From positions 95,871 to 159,870 of the forward strand of contig BPQB01000078.1 of assembly GCA_019973155.2 (NCBI GenBank): a stretch of 64,000 nucleotides of DNA, given 5' to 3'. The DNA is from Phanerochaete sordida. Taxonomy: Eukaryota > Basidiomycota > Agaricomycetes > Polyporales > Phanerochaetaceae. Shown piece by piece: positions 35,556 to 45,273 of the stretch (positions within the stretch are counted from its first letter, which is position 1; each line of letters begins with the position of its first letter). A program made the translations under genes and the position numbers. The notes beneath the pieces were generated by a model, which worked only from the letters and a program-made list of their open reading frames with translations, made no database searches and was not told the origin of the DNA.

Positions 35556-37129
35556 ATGCAGCGTTGCATGTTAATCCAAGAGCTCGTACACGAAGTCGTG
35601 CAACATGTCGCGGATGGCGCCACCGGCTCTGAGAGGCTGGGGCGGGACATGCGGAACTGTGGCCTCGTCTCCCGCACATTCTACGAACCCGCTATGAACC
35701 GCCTTTGGGACGAGCTTCCTGGCCTCTACCCGCTGCTTTTGTGTTTCCCAGACGCGGCCGTCATCGCGGCCCCCAAGGAGACTGTCAAACGCTGGAGGAA
35801 GATCGCTGTAAGTTCCACTAACGCTCCTTCTCCGTTCAATGTTGGACGGCTCTGCTCACGCACTACTTCTAGCTCACTCGGCCACCGATGGACGAAGAGT
35901 GGGACCGGTTCGTACACCACGCACGACGCGTTCGCGCATTGCGCCTCCCCGAAATCGCCGAGGAGGACGAACAGGCGAGCTTTTTACAATCATTACAAGT
36001 CCTCTGCCATCGCTACCCCGCGCTCGCATTTTCTGGGCTGCATTCCTTGCAGATCGAGCTCCAGCATTATTCCTTCCCACATCACTATGAAGTGTTCATT
36101 CGGAAGTCTCTGGAGTCCGTCGTCATCTACTTCGGAGGCGGAAAATCCTGGTATCCCGTGGATTTCATTGAAATGCTAGAACATACTCCTCAGCTCATCC
36201 ACCTCCGTCTGCTGGGCATTGAAGGCGGCGACGAGATCTTCCGTCACCCAATATCGAAGACACTGAATAGCCTCAGCTTGCTCAGATCTTTCAGTAGCTC
36301 TATAACGCTGCCCACAGATGCGATAAACCACTTGTCGCGATTGCAAGCCCTCTCCGAGCTCGATCTCTCGGGAAACGCACAAAGTTTCGCAATCATAGCC
36401 CCAGGTCGATTTCTGTCTCTTACAGCTCTTACCATCACATTCAACGACAGCCTCGTTCTCGAAGACTGGGCACAAGCTCTGCAACTCTTTCGATACGCGC
36501 CTCTGCGGGTGCTTCAGTTGTCTGCAAATCCTCCCCGTCGCGAGGTCCGTGCTCCGGAATTACTCCCCTTTCTCGACGCCCTTGGGAACTTCGCTGCCCT
36601 CCGAACCTGCAAAATCCACCTGCCGTTCGAGTACGAGTGGAGAGCCACTGAGCTCGAAGTGTCAGATTTTCGCCCACTTCTCCGGATACCGACCATAACA
36701 GACATCGATCTACAGCGATTCCCCACTCGCTACTCCCCGCTCTGTCGCGCAATGGCCGAAGCATGGCCGCACTTGTCCTCTGTCGCTCTCAATTACCCTG
36801 CGTGCGAGGGGATCATAGAAGATATCAACCGGGTGGCCGTCATTGAAGACCTCGTTCTCTTCGCGGAGTGTTGTCCGCGTCTTGTGTCGCTAGACACGCA
36901 CCTTGCGCCCATCGCGGCGAACTGGGACTGGCAGGATCCAGGGCCGGACTTTGTCCCCTCTCGTACGACGTCCGTATCGCTGCGACACACCCAGATTCCT
37001 CTGTTGGCTGCTGAACGGGTGGTCCCATTCTTCACACGATACTTCCCCTTTGCGACAGTGATAGGGACAGTGCTCCAAGAAAAAGCAGAAGACTCTGACG
37101 TGACTGATGAGGACGACACTGACCTATAA
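35556..37129 (+). CDS. F-box protein, subfamily A
   Basis: Exons 35556-35807 and 35873-37129 (intron GTAAGT...CTAG, 65 nt, phase 0); 502 residues. Starts MQRCMLIQELVHEVVQHV, then CGLVSRTFYEPAMNRLWDEL and LLLCFPDA. Exon 2 opens LTRPPMDEEWDRFVHHARRVRAL. The body has leucine-rich segments (LIHLRLLGI, LSELDLSGN, LTALTITF, LRVLQLSA). The tail has AANWDWQDPG and AAERVVPFFTRYFPFAT, then an acidic end. It is the most diverged subfamily A member and closes the cluster. Predicted SCF adaptor with unknown substrate. Confidence 0.83.
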
Positions 37130-37518
37130 CGGCGCAAAAGCACGTCTAGTCTATGCAAGTTTTACGAATTTCTGTCCACCCGGAGCGAGCTATGGAATAT
37201 ATCTTCCTTCGCTGCACGACAGACGAAAGCCTAGGTCGCTCCGATTATCCTCAGACTTATGCAGTTGTTATGATCAATAAGACAGTATACAAATGTACAC
37301 AAAGGCTCTAATCATCAGCACTTACCCTGTTTACACTATAAGCGCCGTAGTAAGATACGGGAACTTACTCTCCTTACTCTAGGCTTATACCGATTTACTT
37401 ACTCGTGCGTATTGACCGTTAGCAAGGCTGCGGACCTCTGCCTCATCCCCGCCACCAGGTCGACCTGCAGTTCGCCATCTCTATAGTTTGCTACTCCGCT
37501 CATTTTTACCACCTGAAC
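37130..37518. other. Intergenic, no gene seen
   Basis: The boundary between the F-box cluster and a more conserved gene block. It contains the promoter of the LENG1-like gene. Confidence 0.5.
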
Positions 37519-38539
37519 ATGGGGAAGCTCAACATCGCACACCATAAATCTTACCACCCGTATCGTCGTGACAACATCGAGCGTGTACGCCGAGATGAGG
37601 AGGAGGCACGACTCAAGGAGGCAGCGCAGGAAGGAAAGATGATGCTAGCTGTGCGTGCCAAAGCTCACGGCTAGCGTTCTATGTAGACTCACTGCCCTGT
37701 ACAGGATGCAGAAGCACGGATAGAGCTCCTGCGCCAGAAAGCAGGCCTCTCGGCAGCAAGCACCAGCCGACGAGAGAGCGATGCCGAGGACGCGCCTCCG
37801 CAAGCCGGGCCCTCCTCGCTGACCTCCGGCGGGCACATCAACCTCTTCGAAGACCTCGAGCGGGTGCGTCGCACCTGGCTACGTGCAGCACTCGCATTCT
37901 GACCAGCCGCAGCAAAACATGCCCGTCATGGTCAAGACGACACAGAAGGGCAAGGCGGGGCCGGCCAGCACCGAGCAGGGTATCCCGCTTGCGCCCTCAG
38001 AAAAGGACCGCACGCCTTGGTACTCCGACCGCGACCACGAGCGTGCCCGCGCCCTTCCCGAAGACAAGCAGTGAGCCCTGCACTTGCCTCGTCTCGACCC
38101 ACGCTGACCACATCCCAGGCGGCGCGACCTTGCGCGCAAGTCCGTGCACGACCCCCTCACGCGCATCAACCAGCAGCTCGCGGACCGCGACACGCCGCCG
38201 AAACCTCGCGCGATGCCGCCGCCGGCGTCGTCGTCGCGCGGCGGGCCAGAGGGCAAGGTCGCGGAGCGGCTGAACCGCGAGACGTCCGAGCGGCAGCGTG
38301 CGCTCGCGCTCATTGCACGGAAGAAGCGCGAGCAGGAAAGCGCGACGCCGAGCACGGTGCGTGGCGGGTACGACGGCATGGATGGTGGCTACGGCGACGT
38401 GTACAACCGGCGCGAGGTCGAGGAGGCGCATCGGCATCGTGAGCGCAGAGAGCCCGACCGACGTGACGATCGCAGGGATAGGAGGGGCTCGTATGGGGAC
38501 AGCTGGAGGGACGGGGGACGAGGAGGGCGCCGGTGGTAA
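37519..38539 (+). CDS. LENG1/Cir_N-domain protein
   Basis: Exons 37519-37650, 37705-37863, 37913-38070 and 38119-38539; 289 residues. The N-terminus MGKLNIAHHKSYHPYRRDN, followed by IERVRRDEEEARLKEA, is the Cir_N-type helix typical of LENG1 (leukocyte receptor cluster member 1) homologues. In other proteins, such as CWC25 and CIR, this helix binds splicing or co-repressor partners. Then come ARIELLRQKAG, HINLFEDLE, TPWYSDRDHERA and HDPLTRINQQL, which follow the LENG1 order. The end is rich in Arg, Asp and Gly (RRDDRRDRRGSYGDSWRDGG), typical of nuclear RNA-processing proteins. The function is likely nuclear, possibly linked to splicing; the family is not well characterised. Confidence 0.82.
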
Positions 38540-38542
38540 CAG

Positions 38543-38588
38543 GTGAGTACTGTACGAGCTTCCTGCTCTGTAATGCAATCTGACGCAG
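38543..38588 (+). other. Probable intron in the 3' UTR of the LENG1-like gene
   Basis: A 46-nt GTGAGT...GCAG segment, with a CTGAC branch-like string near its end, begins four bases after the stop codon TAA (38537-38539). The close spacing would probably not trigger nonsense-mediated decay. Confidence 0.45.
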
Positions 38589-40563
38589 TGTTTGCCGCTA
38601 CCGTCATCTTACTTTAGACATGGCTCGTCATGTAGTCGTCTTCAGAAGAGCTGCCAAGCCCGTGATCCTGTGCGCACGATGCAGTAAGCTTAAACGGTGC
38701 TGTCGACATACGACTGGGAAGGGAGCAGCGGAAATCAGGCGAACTGTGCGGCTCACTGCACGGCATTCGTGATCATTCTTCTGCGCGTATGTGCCTACAA
38801 CTCCGCTATTTCCTTTCCCTGCCTAACAGATCCCAAGTGCTCTTCTGCTTTCCGAGCGAGAACTGCACGCATACCTCGTATTCTCGGCCCGAATGCATTT
38901 GTCCCTGGCAGGAAGCGAACTGGTTGAGCTTGTTCGACTTTCCGTGGCATCATGACATCACTTGCCGCTCTCTTTCCTATGGCGCCACGTCCCTTTACCT
39001 TGTCGCGCATTGCAATTTTCAGCGTGTTGCCGCATGCATCGCCGGCGACATTCCGCCCGTTGTGAGTGTTTGAACCATACGCTTCCCACGCACAACGCTC
39101 AGCTTACAAATGCGCAATGCTGCAGAACATCCGTTTGACGATGTCAAGCAGGCTCAGTTGCGGTCTAGGCAGCACCAGGGCCACCAGCATGTCCGCGGGT
39201 GCTGCGCGGGTGCCACTTTGGCTCGCGTCTACAGCAGCAGACCTGGACAGGCGGCGCATGGACCCTGGCAGCATCAACGTAATCCCACGTCCCCCGTCTC
39301 TAACCCGATTACGGCAAGGCGCAGCCTCCAGATTGCACGTTCCCTCGCGGTTCTCCCGCCGGCCTAACGTGATCGTTCCCGCCGTTCGCTGAATGGACGT
39401 CTCCAGAACGCCTCTCAGGACGCCCCGACCCGCATTCTGCGCATCATAAATGACGACGCAGGCCTTCTTCCAGGCACGGCCAGCCGCTTCCCTGCTCTCC
39501 TGCGACGCCCCCGCATCCCTTTGTACGTGGTGCGGCTACTGCTAGTGTCTCGTACGCCAACCACCGCAGGCCAGCGGAACGCGACTCCGTGTTCGGAGCC
39601 GACGGGCAGGCACATTGGACACGCCGGTGGAGCAACGTCAAAGTAACAAGCAAGGACGAGTGCACGCGCAACTCCGCGAAGCATGCGCCGCAATAGATCC
39701 CGGGCCCTCTCGCGCGCGGTACCTCGAGTGCCTGGGTGTGCTGCCGTGATCTGTGGAGCACGTCTGCTTCGCGAGAGGCTGATCCACGGCCACAGACGTG
39801 CCCCGCGCGTGCTGCGCCCGCCGAGCACGCCGTCGCGGACGCCCAGTGAGGACTATAAGAGGCCCGTGGGGCAGGCCTTTGTTCTGGCATCCCAACCTAC
39901 CTACTCCAACTGCATCCCAGCACATGTCAGCGCAGCGAGCTCGACCTCTCCTGCAGCCATGGACAGGCGGCGAAGCTGCCCGTCGCAGGTGCAGCCCTCG
40001 ACTTGGTCCTGCAGCACCACAACCCGGCCTGGCCAGCAGCCCCCGCAAGTATGCGGGCGGTGCGCCGTCCGCGTCGTGGCGGCCGCAAGGATCAGCGTCG
40101 ATGGCTGCCTCTGCGGCTCTTCCACCGCGACTCTCGGCGGCGCTGGACGGGGCGTGTTCAACGAGTTCATGCGGTGCGTGTCATGTGACGTCTACGTTCG
40201 CGGCGATGCTGACATGGGCTGCCCTCAGCATTGCAAGGCTATTCTTACCGTCGGCATCCGCGCTGCTTCGACTTCTCGGAGCTATAGACTGAACGAGCTG
40301 CCGGTTCCCACTCGAGGAAGAGAGAAGCTGTGCCGCGTCCTTGTACCCATGTGCCTCGCCATAGAATATGCCATCAGATATCATCTACACCCATCTCATG
40401 ACGGTCGACTTGTAATCCACCCCCATACGCCAGCAGCGAGAGCCGGGGCCCACAGCATTCTCGTCTACGTTGTCGTCGTACGTCCAAGCAAAGATCGAGT
40501 TGGCAATGCTACGCTACGATGCTACGATCTGCGCCGACTGCTTTGACCGCTGCGCCAGAAGGG
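38589..40563. other. About 2 kb without a confident gene
   Basis: GC-rich sequence with several overlapping open frames on both strands, none with recognisable domains. A TATA-like CTATAAGAGGCCCG string at about 39853 is followed by the weak candidate frame at 39959-40546, listed separately. Nothing else can be supported. Confidence 0.4.
39959..40546 (+). CDS. Weak candidate: Cys-containing hypothetical protein
   Basis: A 195-residue frame starting MDRRRSCPSQVQ about 100 bases after a TATA-like string at 39853. It contains a Cys-spaced segment (VCGRCAV, GCLCGSS, RCVSCDV, GCPQHC). No domain is recognised, no signal peptide is visible, and other frames in this GC-rich stretch are also open. 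It could be chance; only transcription data would settle it. Confidence 0.18.
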   Translation: MDRRRSCPSQVQPSTWSCSTTTRPGQQPPQVCGRCAVRVVAAARISVDGCLCGSSTATLGGAGRGVFNEFMRCVSCDVYVRGDADMGCPQHCKAILTVGIRAASTSRSYRLNELPVPTRGREKLCRVLVPMCLAIEYAIRYHLHPSHDGRLVIHPHTPAARAGAHSILVYVVVVRPSKDRVGNATLRCYDLRRLL

Positions 40564-41704
40564 TCAGTCCGTTCGAGCAGAGTACGTCGGAGGTGCATCA
40601 GGAATGTCGATGTGCAGTCTCTCTGGTCTCCCGTGTCGACCCTCCCCTCCACCATACGCAACCAAGCCGCGCGCAAGCTCTACTGTACCCCCGCCATCGG
40701 AGTCCAACTCATCGAGCAGCGACTGAATCCCCGGTCTCTCGCCACGCTCCGTGTTCACCGACCCTGCCTGCGCCGCCGTGCGCTCGTATGGCAGGACCTC
40801 GCTTGAGTACGACGACTCGGGCCGCGGGCTCAGGATATCAGCAGACGTTACCGAGCGTGTGTGTGCCGAGAACTTCGTATCGAGCGTCGCCGGCGCGGAC
40901 GTCCGGTGGATCGTGGCTGCGAACGAAAGTGATGAACACCTCGTACAAGACATCAGCTCGCTCCCAGGCGACGTACTCGACTGCGTGTACGGCACGCTCG
41001 CCTGGTCGATGCGCGCCTCGAGCCCTGCGAGCCGCCGGCGCTGCCAGTACAGCCCGGCCGCGAGCAGCGTGATGAGCACGACACAGGGCACGAGCACCGC
41101 GGGCAGGATGATGTGCAGGTTGCTCGCTTTTGCGCCTGCCGAGGGCTGCGCCGCGCCCGCGCCCGAGGAGCCTCCCGCCGGAGATCCGCCGCCTGTACTC
41201 GGCGCAGCAGAGCCGTTGGAGGGAACGTACGTGAGGTAGTCGAAGCAGAACGTCGTCCACGGCAGGCCGATCGTCGCGTGCGGGACGGTGACGACGAGCG
41301 TGTGCTGGCCTGCGGGGACGTCCGGCGACTGGTAGAAGAGCCGGCGCGCGAGGTACTCGCTCCCGTTTGCGTTCGTGTAAGTCGCGGGCGCAGCGGTATC
41401 GAGGGTGTATGTCGACGCTGCGGTATTGTTCGGCAGGATGCACCCGAAAACGGAGACGGATGTCCCTTCGCGCTGGGTCAAACGGGGCAGACGCAGAGGG
41501 CGGAATACGCACCGTTGAAGGTGAACTCGAACTGGGAGTTTGGGTTCCCAGAGTACGCTGTCGTGCTGCGACCACAGTCAGTATTTCCGCTGAGCTGCGA
41601 AGGAGGACTCACGAGTTGTAATCGGGAGTGGTTGTGTTCTGGTAGTACCACCCCGTCAGATAATCGATCTCAGGGCTAGTGTCGTCGACAGTGACCGCCT
41701 GCAT
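40564..41704 (-). CDS. Single-pass membrane protein with PPxY tail, paralogue 2
   Basis: Exons 41704-41613, 41565-41513, 41465-40977 and 40916-40564; 328 residues. Starts MQAVTVDDTSPEIDYLTGWY, then TTAYSGNPNSQFEF, GTSVSVFGCILPN, STYTLDT, LARRLFYQSPDV and WTTFCFDYLTYVP. The Ser/Gly linker is short compared with the paralogues. The membrane helix is LHIILPAVLVPCVVLITLLA, followed by YWQRRR. The cytoplasmic tail ends DIPDAPPTYSARTD, keeping the PPTY motif. The last intron (40917-40976) is 60 nt and open in frame, so retention would give a longer protein. It forms a tandem pair with the next gene. Likely a cell-surface protein; the ligand is unknown. Confidence 0.82.
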
Positions 41705-42204
41705 CGTGGCCGTCGGTGAACAAGAGATAGTACGTCGCTGCAGGAACCTAATTGCGCGTACGCCTCCCACTTTCGGCCCATCCTTACCATGAGAGTATCA
41801 GCCAGTCGGAACGCAACGCTGAGCATGTCCGTGATGTCCCCGGACCGCATCGCGGAGTGACAGATGCATGGCCTGAGTCTCACAGTCACTGTTTGCAATG
41901 ATTAATATGTGCGAGGGATCAGCGATGCAGTTCCTGGACTCGCCATCCGTCCGGAGGGAACGTGCCAGGAACCAAACGATACAAGAAAGTCCGTTGCTAC
42001 AGACGTCTCTCGCACTCGTTTCCGCTCGAGGGCGGGCCATCTTGGCCGTCTGGAAGATGTTGGCGGCGCAGGAGATGGCGACTCTCGCCGATGTGTGTTG
42101 TCCAGCACTGGTCATTAGGACGCGAATGATACAGCGTAAGGTATTGCCATCCCCGTCCGCCTGGCATCAGAATGCGTGTGAAGGAGCAGAGATACCGTAC
42201 TCCA
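41705..42204. other. Intergenic, no gene seen
   Basis: A 500-bp spacer between two tandem membrane-protein paralogues on the minus strand. It should contain the promoter of the gene starting at 41704. Confidence 0.5.
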
Positions 42205-43615
42205 TCAATTCCCCTCGGCCGAATATATCGGAGGCGCATCACGGCTGGGAGCCTCCGCCAGCGATTGTGGCTCTCCTTTCCCATGTGCTGTCTGGGCAAG
42301 GGGTACCTCGGAGATGGCACTGCCCCTCGCGCCAACCGTGGCGAGTAGCGATGGTATGACAGGCAGCCGGTTTCTACTGGCGACCGCAGACCCATCATGC
42401 GCCGTGCGTTGGTACAGCTGAATGTCGGTGGAGTACGTCGAGTTTGGCCGCGGACTGCACATGCTGAAGTGTAGCGACTCCGTGTCTGTCCCAACCTCAT
42501 TATCGACGGTGGTGCGCGAGGGGAAACGGTGCAGAAGACCTGGAGATAGATGGCCAGCATCAGAATGTGGCAGTCTGAAAGCATACTAGGAGTACTTACT
42601 CGTCTGCATGTACGGCGTGCTCGACTGCTCGATCTTGTCTTCGAGCCCCTTGAACCGCCTGCGCTGGTACCACCACGCTGCGCAAAGCAGCGCTAGCACA
42701 ACCACGCATGGCACCAGCACCGCTGGAAGGATGATTTTGAAGGTGTCCGGTGTCGGATGTGATCCACTCGGCTGCGGCGCTGCTTGTCCTGCGGACAAGC
42801 TGGAAGGTGTGCCCGGGCCAGCGGTCAAAGGTATGCTTGGAAGCATTTCTAGGGGAGAGCTCGACGAGAGACTGAGCTGCGAAGACGACACTGGCGATGC
42901 CGAGGGCGATGTCGAGGTCCCTAAAGATGGTACGGCTCCCGCTGACTTCGTCGCATAACCAGGCGAGTCACTCGACGGCGGGGTTATCGGCGTTGTGCTC
43001 AAAGGAGGATGCAAGGACGAACTCGACGGAGGAAGCACAGGTCCTTTCGTCGCCGGGGTCTCGCTTGCACTGGAAGACGGCTCCGCACCAGCCGGTGCGG
43101 CAGGTTCTGCCCCACCGGACGGGGTGTACGCCAGATAATCGAAGCAAAACGTTGTCCAAGGCAGGCCTATCGTGGCGTCCGGGACCGTAACGATGAGCGT
43201 GTGCTCGGCATCTGGGAGGGTCGGCGACTGGAAGAAGAGCTGACGCGCCAGGTATTCTGTGCCGAGCGTGTTCGTGTACGTCGCAGGTTGCGTGTTGGCA
43301 TCGAGCGTGTACGTCGAAAGCGCGGTATTGTTGGAGAGGACACAACCGAAGACCGAGACGGATGTGCCTGGGCGTGTGGTCGGCTTGGTGCGCAGGGACT
43401 CGGAGCGGAGAGCACGTACCCGTGAAGACAAACTTGAACTCGGAGTTCGGGTTCCCAGAGTACGCCGTCGTGCTAGAGGCTTGGTGAATAACGTTGGCGG
43501 TGGAGTCTCGGGACGTGGCTCACGAGTTGTAATCCGCGGTGTTGGTCGTTTGGTAGTACCAACCCGTCAGGTAGTCGATCTCGGGGCTGGTATCGTCGAC
43601 AATGACGGCCTGCAT
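42205..43615 (-). CDS. Single-pass membrane protein with PPxY tail, paralogue 3
   Basis: Exons 43615-43524, 43472-43420, 43367-42600 and 42539-42205; 415 residues. Starts MQAVIVDDTSPEIDYLTGWY, then TTAYSGNPNSEFKF, GTSVSVFGCVLSN, LARQLFFQSPTL and WTTFCFDYLAYTP. A long Ser/Pro-rich linker leads to FKIILPAVLVPCVVVLALLC and WWYQRRR. The tail ends SRDAPPIYSAEGN, so the PPxY motif is conserved as PPIY. Intron positions and phases equal those of the copies at 20357 and 40564. It is closest in size to the 20357 copy. Likely a cell-surface protein of unknown ligand. Confidence 0.83.
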
Positions 43616-45273
43616 AGCGATGAGCAATCGAGCGACGAAGAGCTGCGCGTGAATACGGACGGGGGTGCGGCCTTCTATCTGCTCATATAATCTGCCCCGC
43701 CACTATCTCCTGAGCATCTGCCAGCAGGACCACCATGGAAGTGCAACACCTCGATGGCGCCGACAGCAGATACAGGGGCGATGCCTCTCGTCGTGAAGCT
43801 TGGAGAGCGATTGCATACGAGAGATTGGCAGATCCAATGCGGTACCTCGAACCTTACGCCCTTTTTGAACGTCCGCGGAGGGATACTTGCTTTGAGCCTT
43901 GCTACATAGCACGTTCCAACTTCTCTATACCGGTGATGAGAGGAGCCTGTATGATGGAAATGTGAGCTGTGAAGGCAGAAGACGTTCGGGGCTGCTTCAC
44001 AAGGTGCGCACCCACTTCCATTACTGAACGCCGGCGACCCAAAGCCGTACAAGATGAGAAGATCTGTCGCAAAGTTGGGTGACGACGCTTTGCACTTTGG
44101 ACCCTTGCCTGCATCCGACGTCAGAAGGTGCGCCACAGGGACAGATGGACAGACACCGGTCGGCGATTGCAACTCGTCGAGACATCAAGAAGAGCAATCT
44201 CGTCGAGTACCTCGTTGGCGCCCTCGAACGACCAACCTCATTCCACCTAGGGCGTCGAAAGACATAGATCAGTCAAGTATCACGCAGTGGGGAGGCAAAC
44301 ATACCGTTCAACGTTCAACGCCAGCTTCCACACGCCACCCATACCCACACAGCCCCATAGTCCATCGGCACACCAACATCAGGACTTCGTGCGACATTCC
44401 AATCGCCCTTCGGCACGTTCAATTGCTAGAATTCTAATGTAGAATACAACCCCAGATACTAGTCCGGAATACTAAACAGGAGCATATAGGGAGGAAAGGG
44501 GAGGACGAGGTACGAGCGACTCGGGGAGAGACGATGGAAATTCAGGAAAGGAACGGACAGAATGTACGGTAGTGATGGTGAAGACACGACAAGGTAGACC
44601 GCGCACGGCTGCTCGGGGTAGCGCGGCTGGTAGCGCGAAGGCGCGCGGGAACGGCAGGGGGCACACCGGCGGCGAGCGGCGGGCGACGGGGAAGGAAGCG
44701 CAGCAACGGCGGACAAGGGTGGCGGACGACCAGGACCAGGGGCATAGTCAGCAGATATAATATAAGGGTGTGTGAAGGCGCCAGCGGGCGACGGGAACGT
44801 GTGCGTGTGCAGTGTGCAGAGGAAGGAGCAGAACGACGTTGCCGGCGCCGGCGCCGAGCTCCGCAGAGTTGGAGGAGGGTGGGAAGGCAAGTGTTGTCGG
44901 GACGCCGTCGGCGGGGCGTGTGTGCGCGCCCGGGCGTGACTTGCGATCGCCGAAGAGGTCGTGCGTCGGTGATCGCGGGTTACTCGACGGTGCTCCTATG
45001 GGTCGACCGGCCGGTTCGGGCGCGTCGGTATAGATAGCGGGGCGCAGACGGTGGCGCAAGTCGTTTAGATACGTCAGAGGGGGGTGAAAATGTGACGACA
45101 GCGAGGACAAGAGTGTATGGTACCGGTGCGAGATGTGTGAGATGGTCGATAGTTGCAGCATACAAACAAGAGAAAATCTGACCGAGCGTTAGTGTCATTG
45201 CACCTATCGAGGTGACCAAGTCGACGCACCCGATGAAGAGTCCCCTAAAACAAGCGTAGACTTCAAGCCGTGG
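43616..45273. other. About 1.7 kb without a supported gene
   Basis: Lies between the start of a membrane protein gene and the end of the G-alpha gene. A minus-strand frame near 43675-44172 is open but shows no family features. CT-rich stretches on the minus strand near 44460-44900 give chance frames. Confidence 0.45.

Noticed and set aside
43675..44172. Minus-strand 165-codon frame beside a membrane protein gene
   Set aside because: Composition is not protein-like, no domain is recognised, and there is no matching frame next to the paralogues.
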